From positions 186,001-250,000 of the forward strand of contig NZ_JACIDS010000005.1 in assembly GCF_014196455.1 (NCBI RefSeq): 64,000 bases of DNA. The letters run 5' to 3'. Origin of the DNA: Kaistia hirudinis. GTDB taxonomy: Bacteria; Pseudomonadota; Alphaproteobacteria; Rhizobiales; Kaistiaceae. The position numbers and the translations under genes are program-made. Shown in pieces: positions 36,169-47,373 of the stretch. How positions within the stretch are numbered: the first letter of the stretch is position 1; the number at the start of each line of letters is the position of its first letter. The notes beneath the pieces are model-generated. The model worked only from the letters and a program-made list of their open reading frames with translations, did not search any database and was not told the DNA's origin.

Positions 36169-37908
36169 TCAGTTCGCCTGGCGGCGGAGGAAAGCCGGAA
36201 TCTCCAGCTGGTCATCCTCGTGCCGGGCCTCGCGCGGCATCACGCGGCCGTGCTGGTCCAGTTCCGCCTGCCGCCCGCGATAGGCCTGGTCCTGCGGCAT
36301 CGGAGCCTGGGGACGAACCGGAGCCGGCTGCTGCTGCCGCGGCGCCTGGGCCGGAGCCTGCGGCGGACGGACCTGCGTACGCGGACCGGTCTGCGGCTGC
36401 GGGTTGCCACGAGCGAGGGGCGGCTGCTGCGACTGGGCATCATCCTCGCGACGGCCGAGGCCGACATGTGCGAGGCGGCGCAGAAGGCTCATCGGGCCGC
36501 GGTCTTCCTCGTGCTGCTCCTCGCCGCGCGCGGCATGCATCTCGCGCTGGGCGACCACCGGGAAGTCCTCGACCCGCGGCATGCGGGCCGAACCGGGGGC
36601 TTCGGCAGCCGGCGGGATGAAGTGCTGCGGCGGCGCATGGTCTTCGACCGGAGCGTGCTGCGGCACCATGCCGAAGTCATGATCGAGCTCGGCCTCGGCA
36701 TAGGAGACCGGAGCCTGCGGGGCCATCGGGGCGATGGTCACGCCGGGATCGCGGACCGAGGGCTGGCTCGGCACGGCCTGACGCAGCGGCTGGGCCGGGG
36801 CCTGCCCCCGCATCTCGGTGTTGACCGCCGGAATTCTCGACTGCGGCTGAGGCTGCGCCTGTACCGCCGCCTGCGCAGCCGCCTTCATACGCTGGTTAAG
36901 CTCGGCGATGCGCTGGTCATTAGGGTTTTCGACGGCTTGAACCTCGCTGTCGATGCCGGTCGCGACGACCGAGACGCGGATGACGCCCTCGAGGCTCTCC
37001 TCGAACGTTGCGCCGAGGATGATGTTGGCGTCCGGATCCACTTCCTCGCGGATGCGGGTGGCCGCCTCGTCGACCTCGAACAGGGTCAGATCGCGACCGC
37101 CCGTGATCGAGATCAGCAGGCCGCGCGCACCGTGCATCGACGTCTCGTCGAGCAGCGGATTGGCGATCGCCGCCTCGGCGGCCATGATCGCGCGCCGGTC
37201 GCCCGACGCCTCGCCCGTGCCCATCATCGCCTTGCCCATCTCGCGCATCACCGAACGGACGTCGGCGAAGTCGAGATTGATCAGGCCTTCCTTGACCATC
37301 AGGTCGGTGATGCAAGCGACGCCCGAATACAGCACCTGGTCGGCCATGGAGAAGGCGTCCGCGAAGGTCGTCTTCTCGTTGGCGATACGGAACAGGTTCT
37401 GGTTCGGAATGACGATGAGCGTGTCGACGCTCTCCTGCAGTTCCTGGATTCCAGCCTCGGCGACGCGCATGCGGCGCGCACCTTCGAACTGGAACGGCTT
37501 CGTCACCACGCCGACGGTCAGAATCCCGTGCGAACGGGCCGTGCGTGCGATGACCGGGGCCGCGCCCGTTCCCGTGCCACCACCCATACCGGCGGTGACG
37601 AAGACCATGTGGGAGCCGGCGAGGTGATCATTGATCTCGTCGATCACCTCCTCGGCGGCCGCACGGCCGATTTCGGGCATGGAGCCCGCACCGAGACCCT
37701 CGGTGACGGCAACACCCATCTGGATGAGCCGTTCGGCTCGCGAAGACATGAGCGCCTGGCTATCGGTGTTGGCGCAGACAAACTCCACGCCCTCGAGGCC
37801 CGATCGGATCATGTTGTTGACGGCGTTGCCACCCGCGCCGCCGACCCCGAAGACCGTGATCTTGGGCTTCAGCTCAGTAATGTCCGGCATCTTCAGGTTG
37901 ATCGTCAT
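36169..37908 (-). CDS. ftsZ: Cell division GTPase FtsZ
   Basis: This 579-residue tubulin homologue polymerises into the Z ring. The nucleotide site is [13 protein letters not shown] (21-33) and the tubulin signature GGGTGTG is at 109-115. The T7-loop catalytic aspartates are in [11 protein letters not shown]. The globular core ends at about residue 320. After it lies an unusually long (about 240 residues) Gln/Pro/Arg-rich linker, then the C-terminal peptide [10 protein letters not shown] that binds FtsA and other partners. Long linkers are a known alphaproteobacterial feature. ATG 37908 has GAGG upstream. It lies 100 bases downstream of ftsA and ends the dcw run before a terminator. Confidence 0.97.
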   Translation of the reverse strand: MTINLKMPDITELKPKITVFGVGGAGGNAVNNMIRSGLEGVEFVCANTDSQALMSSRAERLIQMGVAVTEGLGAGSMPEIGRAAAEEVIDEINDHLAGSHMVFVTAGMGGGTGTGAAPVIARTARSHGILTVGVVTKPFQFEGARRMRVAEAGIQELQESVDTLIVIPNQNLFRIANEKTTFADAFSMADQVLYSGVACITDLMVKEGLINLDFADVRSVMREMGKAMMGTGEASGDRRAIMAAEAAIANPLLDETSMHGARGLLISITGGRDLTLFEVDEAATRIREEVDPDANIILGATFEESLEGVIRVSVVATGIDSEVQAVENPNDQRIAELNQRMKAAAQAAVQAQPQPQSRIPAVNTEMRGQAPAQPLRQAVPSQPSVRDPGVTIAPMAPQAPVSYAEAELDHDFGMVPQHAPVEDHAPPQHFIPPAAEAPGSARMPRVEDFPVVAQREMHAARGEEQHEEDRGPMSLLRRLAHVGLGRREDDAQSQQPPLARGNPQPQTGPRTQVRPPQAPAQAPRQQQPAPVRPQAPMPQDQAYRGRQAELDQHGRVMPREARHEDDQLEIPAFLRRQAN

Positions 37909-38008
37909 GGTACCCTCGTCGTCTAGACCCCTACTGCCGGTGGCGGATACCGGCATCGCTTTCTACGCTTGGGGGCGCTGAGCCGCCGACGCCCCGCCTT
38001 TCGGCGAC

Positions 38009-39331
38009 TTAGAAACTCTCCCGGAACCAATGTCCGAACCGGGAGAAGACGCCCCCCGTTCCGGTCATTGCCAGTCTGTGCCCGCGGATCGCCGTGACCT
38101 GTTCGATCTGAGCGACCTGCGGATAGATCAAAAGCCCGACCGCCGCCGAGAAGGCCGGCCCCTTGGCCGCCTCCGGCATGCCGGTCACACCGAGCGGCCG
38201 GCCGAGACGGACGCTGCGCGCCAGGATGCGGCGCGCCGCCTCGGTGAGGCCGGTGAGCTGGCTGGCCCCGCCCGTCAGCACGATCCGGCGGCCGACCATG
38301 GTCTGGAAGCCGGAAGCATTGAGGCGGTCGCGCACCAGTTCGAGGATCTCCTCGGTGCGGGCGCGGATGATGCGGGTCAGCGCCGAGCGCGGCAGCTGGT
38401 TCGGAATATCGCGGTCGTCATCGCCGATCGGCAGGACCGAGAGGATGTCGCGCTCGTCGGAAACGCTCGGCAGCGCGCTGCCATGCATCGTCTTGAGCCG
38501 CTCGGCATCCTCGATCCTGGTCGAAAGACCACGAGCAATATCGGTCGTCACATGCTGGCCGCCGATGGCGAGCGCGTCGGCATGGACGAACTGGCCGTCC
38601 ATGAAGACGGAGATCGTCGTCGTGCCGCCGCCGAGATCGACGCAGGCGACGCCGAGCTCGGTCTCGTCCTCGACGAGGGCCGCGAGACCGCTCGCATAGG
38701 GCGTCGCGACCATCGCCTCGACCTGCAGATGGCAGCGGGCGATGCAGAGCTCGAGATTGCGCAGCGGCGCGGCCTCGCCCGTCACGACATGCATGTCCAC
38801 GCCGAGCCGTTCGCCGAGCATGCCGCGCGGATCGCGGATGCCGCCATTGCCGTCGATCGAATAGCCGATCGGCAGCGAGTGCAGCACCGAGCGCTCCGGC
38901 GTCACCGAATGCTCACGGCCGGCCGCGAGCACGCGGCGAATATCGGTCTCGACGATCTCGTGCCCGCCGAGCGCCACGGAGGCGGAATAGGCCTCGCTCG
39001 CGATCCGGCCGCAGGAGACGTTGACGATCAGCGATTCGACGGTCACGCCGGCCATGCGCTCGGCGGCGTCGACGGCGAGACGGATCGCCTGCTCGGCCTG
39101 GTCGAGATCGACGACCACGCCGGACTTCACGCCGCGCGAGCGCTGGTGGCCGATGCCGATCACCTCGACCGCATGGGTGCGGCCGGGAAGCACGTCGCCG
39201 AGCTCACGCGGCTTCAACCGTGCGATCAGGCAGCAGATCTTGGACGAGCCGACATCGAGGATCGAAACGATGCTCGACTTGCGGGTCGGGAGGGCGCGGA
39301 CGCGGCTGTCGGAAGCGACGAAGAGCGGCAT
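38009..39331 (-). CDS. ftsA: Cell division protein FtsA
   Basis: This 440-residue actin-like ATPase tethers FtsZ to the membrane. Phosphate-1 is ILDVGSSKICCLIARL, the SHS2 (1C) domain lies at about 100-180, and phosphate-2 is CVDLGGGTTTISVFMDGQ. The adenosine motif is IVLTGGASQLTGL. The C-terminus FSRFGHWFRESF is the amphipathic membrane-targeting helix. Its start codon overlaps the ftsQ stop by one base, which implies coupled translation. The N-terminal 20 residues before SIVSILDVG are variable. Confidence 0.97.
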   Translation of the reverse strand: MPLFVASDSRVRALPTRKSSIVSILDVGSSKICCLIARLKPRELGDVLPGRTHAVEVIGIGHQRSRGVKSGVVVDLDQAEQAIRLAVDAAERMAGVTVESLIVNVSCGRIASEAYSASVALGGHEIVETDIRRVLAAGREHSVTPERSVLHSLPIGYSIDGNGGIRDPRGMLGERLGVDMHVVTGEAAPLRNLELCIARCHLQVEAMVATPYASGLAALVEDETELGVACVDLGGGTTTISVFMDGQFVHADALAIGGQHVTTDIARGLSTRIEDAERLKTMHGSALPSVSDERDILSVLPIGDDDRDIPNQLPRSALTRIIRARTEEILELVRDRLNASGFQTMVGRRIVLTGGASQLTGLTEAARRILARSVRLGRPLGVTGMPEAAKGPAFSAAVGLLIYPQVAQIEQVTAIRGHRLAMTGTGGVFSRFGHWFRESF

Positions 39332-40212
39332 CAGGTGCTGGCTCCCTTCCGCTTGGCGAGCTTTTCCTGCTCCTTGATCGCCGCGAGGCGACGTGCGGCG
39401 GCATCGGGCGTGAGGCGGACATACATCCGGTCGCCGAGGCGCAGATCGACGACGACGATGTCCTTCGAGAGCAGATCCTTGCCCGAATCGAACGCGGCGA
39501 CGCGATCGAGCGCGGCCTTGGGCTGTTCCTCGGGCAGCATGATCGTCACGCCATTGTCGAGCACGAGATCCCAGCGGCGCTCGGAGACGAGAACGGCCGC
39601 GCGCAGCCGGTCCCGAATCGCCGGATAGGCATCGACGAGGGCCAGCGCCTCGTCCGCCCGCGTATCGGCGCCCTTACCGACGAGACGCAGCAGCTTGCCA
39701 TAGGAGCCGTTGGCGGCGCCGATTACGCGGCCCGACGCGTCGATCACCGAGAGGTTCTGATCGTGCTGCCAGACGGCGAAGGGAACGCGCTCGTCGATCG
39801 TGATCTTGAGTGTGGAGGGATAGATCTTGCGCAGGCTCGCCTGCTGCACCCAGGGCAGCGTCTCGATGCGCTCGCGGGCGGCATCGACATCGACGAAGGG
39901 CAGCGACGCGTCGGGCTGCAGCTGCAGCTTGTCGAGCACGGCGACCTCGGAGGTCTCCATCTGGCCGGAGATCCGGACATTGTCGACGACGAGACCCGTG
40001 GCACGGCTGAAATCGCTGACGACCTCGTCCACCCGGCCGGCCGAAACGATTCCGGCCACCGCCGTGGCGCCGAAGAGCAGGACGAGCCCCTTGGTGCCGG
40101 CATAGGGAGGCAGGCGCCATTCGATGCGGCCCACGACCTTCATGCGACGACGCAGCCACGAGGCGAGCCTCGAGGGCGCCGCCGCAGCCGAAGCCGCGAC
40201 CCCTTCACCCAT
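39331..40212 (-). CDS. ftsQ: Cell division protein FtsQ
   Basis: This 293-residue bitopic divisome protein has a basic cytoplasmic N-terminus (about 1-35) and a single transmembrane helix (about 38-56, GLVLLFGATAVAGIVSAG). A POTRA domain follows (VVDNVRISGQMETSEVAVLDKL) and then the beta domain (LPWVQQASLRKIYPSTLKITIDER). It links FtsL/FtsB to the late divisome. ATG 40212 is chosen because AAAGGG lies just upstream; the open frame runs further into ddl but without FtsQ-like sequence. It starts 20 bases after ddl. No ftsB gene lies in the cluster. Confidence 0.93.
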   Translation of the reverse strand: MGEGVAASAAAAPSRLASWLRRRMKVVGRIEWRLPPYAGTKGLVLLFGATAVAGIVSAGRVDEVVSDFSRATGLVVDNVRISGQMETSEVAVLDKLQLQPDASLPFVDVDAARERIETLPWVQQASLRKIYPSTLKITIDERVPFAVWQHDQNLSVIDASGRVIGAANGSYGKLLRLVGKGADTRADEALALVDAYPAIRDRLRAAVLVSERRWDLVLDNGVTIMLPEEQPKAALDRVAAFDSGKDLLSKDIVVVDLRLGDRMYVRLTPDAAARRLAAIKEQEKLAKRKGAST

Positions 40213-40232
40213 CTGACCCTTTGCCCGTCGGC

Positions 40233-41156
40233 TTATCTGCCGCACGATGCGTCCTCCACCATCCAGCTCACCAGCGCCGGGAAATCGATCCCGGCATGTC
40301 TCGCCATATCCGGGACCAGCGACGTTGCCGTCATGCCCGGTTGGGTATTCACTTCGAGGCACACCAACTGCCCGGTGCCCCCCGGCCGATCGTCGTATCG
40401 GAAGTCCGCCCGGCTGATGCCGCGACACCCGAGAGCGCGATGGGCCCTCACCGCCAGATTCCGTACATTTTGGTAAACATCTGGTAAAAGCGGCGCAGGA
40501 ATTACGTGCTTTGCACCGTTGTCGGAATATTTGGCGTCGTAGTCGTACCAGCCGCCGTCATCCGTCACGAGCTCAATGATATCAAAGGCTTCGTCGCCTT
40601 TTACGCCGCATGTGAGCTCGCGTCCGCCCACATATCGCTCGACCATGACGGTCTCGCCATAGCGCCAATCGTCAGCAAATAGTTGCTGCGGCGGGTGCGT
40701 CGCCCCCTCCCGCACGATCAGCACGCCGAAGGACGAGCCCTCCGCGACGGGCTTCACCACATAAGGCGGCTCCATCGGATGGGCCTTGGCGACGTCGAGG
40801 CGGTGCATGAGGAGCGATTCCGCGACCGGTATGCCCGCCGCCTTCATCACGTCCTTGGCCCGCGCCTTGTTCATGGCGAGCGCCGAGGCGAGGACGCCGG
40901 AATGCGTATAGGGAATGCCGAGCACCTCGAGGATGCCCTGGATGCAGCCATCTTCCCCATAGGGACCGTGCAACGCGTTGAACGCCACATCGGGCCGCAG
41001 CTGCGCGAGCACCTCCGCGACGTCGCGCTGGACGTCCACCCGCGTCACGCGATAGCCCGCCGCCTCGAGCGCATCCGCGCATCCTTTGCCGGAATTGAGC
41101 GATACCGGACGCTCGCTCGACCAGCCGCCCATCAGGACGGCGACGTGCTTCGCCAA
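40233..41156 (-). CDS. ddl: D-alanine--D-alanine ligase
   Basis: This 307-residue ATP-grasp enzyme makes D-Ala-D-Ala, the MurF substrate. Conserved elements are VLMGGWSSERPVSLNSG, NALHGPYGEDGCIQG, PYVVKPVAEGSSFGV and the metal-binding ADFRYDD...CLEVNTQPGMT. The start is TTG at 41156, with GAGGAAG 5 bases upstream; no ATG or GTG fits better. In most Hyphomicrobiales ddl follows murB directly. Here 3.9 kb with an autotransporter intervenes, so this gene must rely on its own promoter in 41157-41270. Confidence 0.95.
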   Translation of the reverse strand: MAKHVAVLMGGWSSERPVSLNSGKGCADALEAAGYRVTRVDVQRDVAEVLAQLRPDVAFNALHGPYGEDGCIQGILEVLGIPYTHSGVLASALAMNKARAKDVMKAAGIPVAESLLMHRLDVAKAHPMEPPYVVKPVAEGSSFGVLIVREGATHPPQQLFADDWRYGETVMVERYVGGRELTCGVKGDEAFDIIELVTDDGGWYDYDAKYSDNGAKHVIPAPLLPDVYQNVRNLAVRAHRALGCRGISRADFRYDDRPGGTGQLVCLEVNTQPGMTATSLVPDMARHAGIDFPALVSWMVEDASCGR

Positions 41157-41271
41157 GGTGCTTCCTCTTCGTCGAATCGAATTCGCTGCAATATGTCAGG
41201 GAAGACGAAAGGAAGCGTTAACCAGACAGCGCCCACCGGCGGGACAAATTGACTCGGGGGGAAGCACGAAA

Positions 41272-41300
41272 CGGAAACGGCCCGTCAAGGGCGGGCCGTC
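41272..41300 (-). terminator. Terminator after the autotransporter gene
   Basis: ACGGCCCG (41277-41284) pairs with CGGGCCGT (41292-41299), and the minus-strand continuation is TTCCGTTTC, a modest U tract. It follows the autotransporter stop by about 25 bases and should reduce read-through into ddl. Confidence 0.7.
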
Positions 41301-41324
41301 CGTCGATGTGAAGGCCGTCAGAAC

Positions 41325-44300
41325 TCAGAAGTTCAGCAGACCCGTCAACTTGACCGCGTTGGAATCCGCGTTGTCGGCGAAGGAGCCGGCATAGGTGAAG
41401 CCGAGGCTGAACCGCTGATTGAGGGCGAAATCCGCGCCCGCTTCGACGAGGAGCGAATCCTGCGCGATCGGCGTGCCGGCGACCGTGAAGCCGGTCCCCG
41501 TGTTCTCGAACAGCATGGCCGCTTCCGGCGGGACATCGCTGAAGGCGTGACGCCAGCCGAGCATGCCGCGCGGCGTGACCTTGATGCCTTTGGCGACGAA
41601 GTCGGCCGAGAGGCGCACGCCCAGCGTCGAATAGGCGGTGTCATAGGAGACGCCGCTCGAAGCGAGACCGGTGAGCGGCGCATTGGTCTCGGCGAAGTCC
41701 TCCGAGTCCACATTCACCCAGCCAAGGCCGGCATAGGGCTCGATCACCGAACCGCCGAGCGCCGCATCATAGGCGACCTCACCGAAGACGTTGCCGGTCG
41801 TGGCGTTATAGGAGGCCTGCGGCGTCTCGACGATGCCGTTGACCATGGCCATGCGGCTCGTGTCGATATTGCTCCAGGCCATCGACGCACCGCCGCGCAG
41901 CTTGGTGGCATCGAATGCGACGCCGCCATACAGCGCGAGCAGCGCGGTCTCGATATCGGCCGAGCCGGACCATTTCGACGTATTCGTCGAGCCCCAGCTG
42001 TAGCCGCCGGCAAGACCGAGCGTGTAGTTGTCGTTGGTGAGGTCTGCGCCGGCCATCAGCCCGCCGACGCTCGAATCGGTGGCGGACGCATTGCCGTCGC
42101 TGTCGCGATTGAGCCAGGAGCCGAAGCCCTGCGCCCAGCCGGCATAACGCGGGCCGCTGTTCTGGAGCGCGTCGAACGCCGCGGTCGAGGGCTTGTTCTC
42201 TTCGCCATAGCCGAGCTTCTGGCTCGGCGCGGCGGCACCCTTGGCCGGCGTGCCGACCTGGCGCAGGCGCTGGAGCAGCGTGAGTTCCGTCTGCGTCGCC
42301 TGATCGAGCAGCGTGCCGGCGAGATCGGCATGAACTTCGCCCGAGAGCGAATCATAGGCGTCGGCGAGACCGGCGCTGGTCGTGCTGCTCACGATCTGGC
42401 TGTACAGCGCGCTGCCCGCCGGAGCCTTGTCGAGCCCGTTGGCGACGGCACGCTGGTTGGCAGTCTGAGCGAAGCTCGCGAAGGGCACGCCATTGCGGTC
42501 GAGCGAGATCGTGACGCTGTTCGCGGTCATCCCCAGCGTCGGGGTGATGAAGGTGAAGCTCGGCGCGTCGAGCGCGGCAAAGCCGGACCCGCTCACACCG
42601 CCTGCGGCCGTGACGATCGTCGCCTTCGTGCCGACGACATAGGGCCCCGGCGCGAGATCCAGCACGACCGTACCGCCATTGATCGCGGCGGTGCCGGCCA
42701 CGGCAAGCTGGTTCGAAGCGCCATTGGCGGCCATGCCGACCTTCATCGTCGCGCCGTCGAGATAGGCATTGCCATTGACCGTGAGCGCGCCGCTGGAGCC
42801 ATTGCCGGGCACGATCACGGCGCCGACGCTGGTCGTTACCAGCCCCGACACGCTGCCGCCGCCTGAAAGCGTGGCACCGCCCTCGACCATCGTCACCGCG
42901 GCAAGCCGCGTGTTCACGTCGAGCGCGGCGCCGGAATAGACCGTGACGCCATCCGAATAGGACTGGTCGTCGCCGAGCGCCCATTGACCGGCGCGAACGC
43001 CGAGCGTCTCGAAATTCGTCGCGCCACGGAGGGTGGAGACGCCGCTGGCCGTGGACCAAAGGTCCAGAGCGTCGAAACCGGTGCCGCCATCGATGCCGTC
43101 GAAGGACGAACCGCTGTAGCCGTCGCCTTCCGTGAGCGAAGCCACGTCATCGCCGGCCCCGAGGTCGACATGACCGCCGATCGGACCGAAATTCGCGAAG
43201 AGGTCGTTGCCGATCCCCGTGGAGACGTTTCCGCCGATCGAGCCGAAATTCATCAGGACGTTATGGCCCCAGAGAGCGCCCGTCAGCGTGACGTCTCCGT
43301 CGATCGATCCGCCATTGCTGATCTGCACACCATAGCCTTCGGAGACAACGCTGCCGCCGATCCAACCGAGGTTTTGGAGGTTGCCGCCTTTTGCAAGATC
43401 GACATTGCCGCTGATATCGCCATCGTTCATGAGGTAGCCGGAATAGGACGGCTCCATGGCGACGTTGCCATCGATCGCGCCGTAATTCTCCAGCCACGAC
43501 GAGCCAGCGACGTCGCCGAAAATCCAGCCCGTATTGCGAAGCAGATCCTGCCCCGAGCCCTTGTCGATATCGCCGTCGCCGGCACCCATATCGATGTCGC
43601 CAACGATCACGCCCGAATTCGTGATCGTGTCGGCGAAGTTCCCGCGCAGCGTGATCGCCTGGCCCGAGCCGCTGAAGATCACCCCCGAATTGACGATGCT
43701 GGTCGCGCCATAGGCTGAGCCGCCCTCGCTGTCGTCGACGAGGATGCCGCGCTGGACGCTGTAGATCAGCCCGTCATTCGTGATGCTGCCGCCGCCGATC
43801 GAGATCGCATCCGAGATATTGGGATCGTCGGGATTGCCGTCCTTGTCGCCGACGGCGCCGAGCCCCAGGATCGCGCCATGGTTCTCGATGTTGGCGAGGT
43901 AGTCGATATCGACACCGTCACCGTCGGCGTTGGCATGCACGGGATCAGAGGTATCGAGCGCGGCCCCGGCGATGACGCCGTAATTGACGACATGCGCCGT
44001 CGACAGCGCTGCGATCTGCTCCGGCGTGGCGCCATCCGGAATGTCGAAATTGATGCCTGAGCCATTGCGGCCAAGGATGAGACCATCGGCATAATTCGTG
44101 ATCTCAAACGCCGTCGCGCCGGTATCACCGGTGATGCCGTGCTTGGCCGCCTCGACAGTACCGTAATTGTAGACCGTGCCGGCACCGGCCGACTGGAAAT
44201 CGATGCCGTCGCCCCGATCCCACTCCGTGCCGGTCCAGACGCCGTCATTCATCGACTGGATGGTACCGTAGTTCGTGATCGTGGCGTTGCCACCCGGCCG

Positions 44301-44822
44301 CACGACGTCCGACGTGCCGTTGGCTTCGATGACGCCGAAATTGTTGATCGTCACCGTCCCGCCGAGCGCCGGATTGAAGTCGAGCGCCTGCCCGTCGGTC
44401 GTTGAGCGGATCGTCCCGTAATTGTCGAGCAGGATGGTGCCGCCGCCCAGCGCGCGGTTGATGCCGATGGCGTCGTCCGTGCCCTCGATCAGCGCGCCCG
44501 ACCGGTTGGTCAGCGTCAGCGAGAACGAGCCCGAAGAGCCGCTCGTGCGAATGGCTCGTCCGTTCGTCGACGAGATCGTCCCGGAATTGTCGACCGTCAG
44601 ACTGGCATTCGCGCTCGACAGCACGACGGAGGGACTGGACGACGTCGTGATCGCGCCGCCGGCATCGACCGTGAGCTTGTTGGTGCCCGAAATCGTCTGC
44701 TGCGTGGTGAGGGTCGTTCCACTGGGAACGGTGATATCGACGGCGAAAGCGGCGGGCGAAACGACAATGGCCGTGGCGGCGAGCAGCACGCGGCGGCGTG
44801 CCTGCGCGGAAACGAAATGCAT
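41325..44822 (-). CDS. Type V secretion autotransporter
   Basis: This 1165-residue surface or secreted protein begins with a signal peptide (about 1-27, MHFVSAQARRRVLLAATAIV then SPAAFA). The passenger (about 28-800) consists of irregular beta-helix repeats of the form ITNYGTI, VNSGVI, ISNGGSI and LENYGAI. It has few cysteines and many Asn-Gly and Asp residues. A linker (ANQRAVANGLDKAPAGSALY) precedes the C-terminal beta-barrel domain of about 270 residues. The barrel ends in LTGLLNF with the required terminal phenylalanine. No protease triad is seen, so adhesion is more likely than proteolysis. It is inserted between murB and ddl and has its own terminator. Start choice: MHFVSAQ gives a compact signal peptide. 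Confidence 0.9.
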   Translation of the reverse strand: MHFVSAQARRRVLLAATAIVVSPAAFAVDITVPSGTTLTTQQTISGTNKLTVDAGGAITTSSSPSVVLSSANASLTVDNSGTISSTNGRAIRTSGSSGSFSLTLTNRSGALIEGTDDAIGINRALGGGTILLDNYGTIRSTTDGQALDFNPALGGTVTINNFGVIEANGTSDVVRPGGNATITNYGTIQSMNDGVWTGTEWDRGDGIDFQSAGAGTVYNYGTVEAAKHGITGDTGATAFEITNYADGLILGRNGSGINFDIPDGATPEQIAALSTAHVVNYGVIAGAALDTSDPVHANADGDGVDIDYLANIENHGAILGLGAVGDKDGNPDDPNISDAISIGGGSITNDGLIYSVQRGILVDDSEGGSAYGATSIVNSGVIFSGSGQAITLRGNFADTITNSGVIVGDIDMGAGDGDIDKGSGQDLLRNTGWIFGDVAGSSWLENYGAIDGNVAMEPSYSGYLMNDGDISGNVDLAKGGNLQNLGWIGGSVVSEGYGVQISNGGSIDGDVTLTGALWGHNVLMNFGSIGGNVSTGIGNDLFANFGPIGGHVDLGAGDDVASLTEGDGYSGSSFDGIDGGTGFDALDLWSTASGVSTLRGATNFETLGVRAGQWALGDDQSYSDGVTVYSGAALDVNTRLAAVTMVEGGATLSGGGSVSGLVTTSVGAVIVPGNGSSGALTVNGNAYLDGATMKVGMAANGASNQLAVAGTAAINGGTVVLDLAPGPYVVGTKATIVTAAGGVSGSGFAALDAPSFTFITPTLGMTANSVTISLDRNGVPFASFAQTANQRAVANGLDKAPAGSALYSQIVSSTTSAGLADAYDSLSGEVHADLAGTLLDQATQTELTLLQRLRQVGTPAKGAAAPSQKLGYGEENKPSTAAFDALQNSGPRYAGWAQGFGSWLNRDSDGNASATDSSVGGLMAGADLTNDNYTLGLAGGYSWGSTNTSKWSGSADIETALLALYGGVAFDATKLRGGASMAWSNIDTSRMAMVNGIVETPQASYNATTGNVFGEVAYDAALGGSVIEPYAGLGWVNVDSEDFAETNAPLTGLASSGVSYDTAYSTLGVRLSADFVAKGIKVTPRGMLGWRHAFSDVPPEAAMLFENTGTGFTVAGTPIAQDSLLVEAGADFALNQRFSLGFTYAGSFADNADSNAVKLTGLLNF

Positions 44823-45019
44823 GAAGGAGCCCCGATCTTCAAATGGTGACCGAGAGCTAGGGGCTCCATATGACAGCTGGTTGACGGCCAACCGCGGTCA
44901 AGCGCACACGCTGATCTTGAGAAATCGCTGGATTCCGCGAGATGCGGAGCTCCTGGAGCCGCGGATCGGCGCTCGCGCGCACCATCACGGCGAGCACTGT
45001 TGCCGCTGCGCAACGATTT

Positions 45020-45960
45020 CTATGCCCCCAGGAACGGCTCCACGGTCTCTCCCGGAAGCGGAATCCCGAGGCGCTTGATCTCCCAGTCGAGACGGATGCC
45101 GCTGGTTGCCAGCACCCGCGCGCGCACCGTCTCGCCGAGCAGTTCGAGATCATGCGCCGTGGCGCTGCCGGTATTGATCAGGAAATTGCAGTGCATTTCG
45201 GACACCTGCGCGCCGCCGATCATGAGGCCGCGGCAACCGGCTGCGTCGACCAGCTTCCAGGCCGAATGGCCGGGTGGATTCTTGAAGGTCGAGCCGCCCG
45301 TCTTTTCGCGGATCGGCTGCGCCCGCTCGCGATGCGCCTCGACCTCGTCCATCGCCGCGCGGATCGTCGCCGGGTCGGCAGGCTCGCCCTGATAGACCGC
45401 GTCGACGAAGATGAGGTCGTCGGGTGCGGCTGTGTGGCGATAGGTGAACCCCATCTCGGCATTGGAGAGCGTCACGCGGCGGCCACTCCGGTCGATCGCC
45501 GTGACTTCGACCAGCCGCTCGCGCGTCTCGCCGCCATTGGCCCCCGCATTCATCCTGAGCGCACCGCCGATGCCGCCGGGAATGCCGTGGTAGAAGGCGA
45601 AGCCCGAAAGCCCCTGCTCCAGCGCGAAGGCGGCGACGCGCTTGTCCGGCAGCGCCGCGCCGACACGGATGCGATCACCGGGCAGACGAGTCGCGGCGCC
45701 GAACCCCTTGGCGGAAAGGCGGATGACCACCCCCTCGATGCCGCCGTCGCGCACGAGCAGGTTGGAGCCGACGCCGATCACCAAGACCGGTACGCTCTCC
45801 GGCAGGCGCTGCAGGAACAGTGCGAGATCATCGGCATCAGCGGGCTGGAAGAGCGCCTGCGCGGGGCCACCGACCCGGAACCACGTCACAGCGTCCAAAC
45901 CGAAATTCGGCGTCACGCGACCCCGGATGCCGTCGAGATCGAGGTCGAGCGCTGGAAAGC

Positions 45961-45964
<4 letters not shown>
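45020..45964 (-). CDS. murB: UDP-N-acetylenolpyruvoylglucosamine reductase
   Basis: This 314-residue FAD enzyme reduces the enolpyruvyl group to the lactyl ether of UDP-MurNAc using NADPH. The FAD-binding stretch is [17 protein letters not shown], followed by [29 protein letters not shown]. The substrate-site serine lies in [10 protein letters not shown], and the C-terminal glutamate is in the [12 protein letters not shown] region. The start is GTG at 45964, overlapping the murC stop by 4 bases (GTGA). It is the last gene of the Mur run before the inserted autotransporter. Confidence 0.96.
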
Positions 45965-47369
<1,405 letters not shown>

Positions 47370-47373
<4 letters not shown>

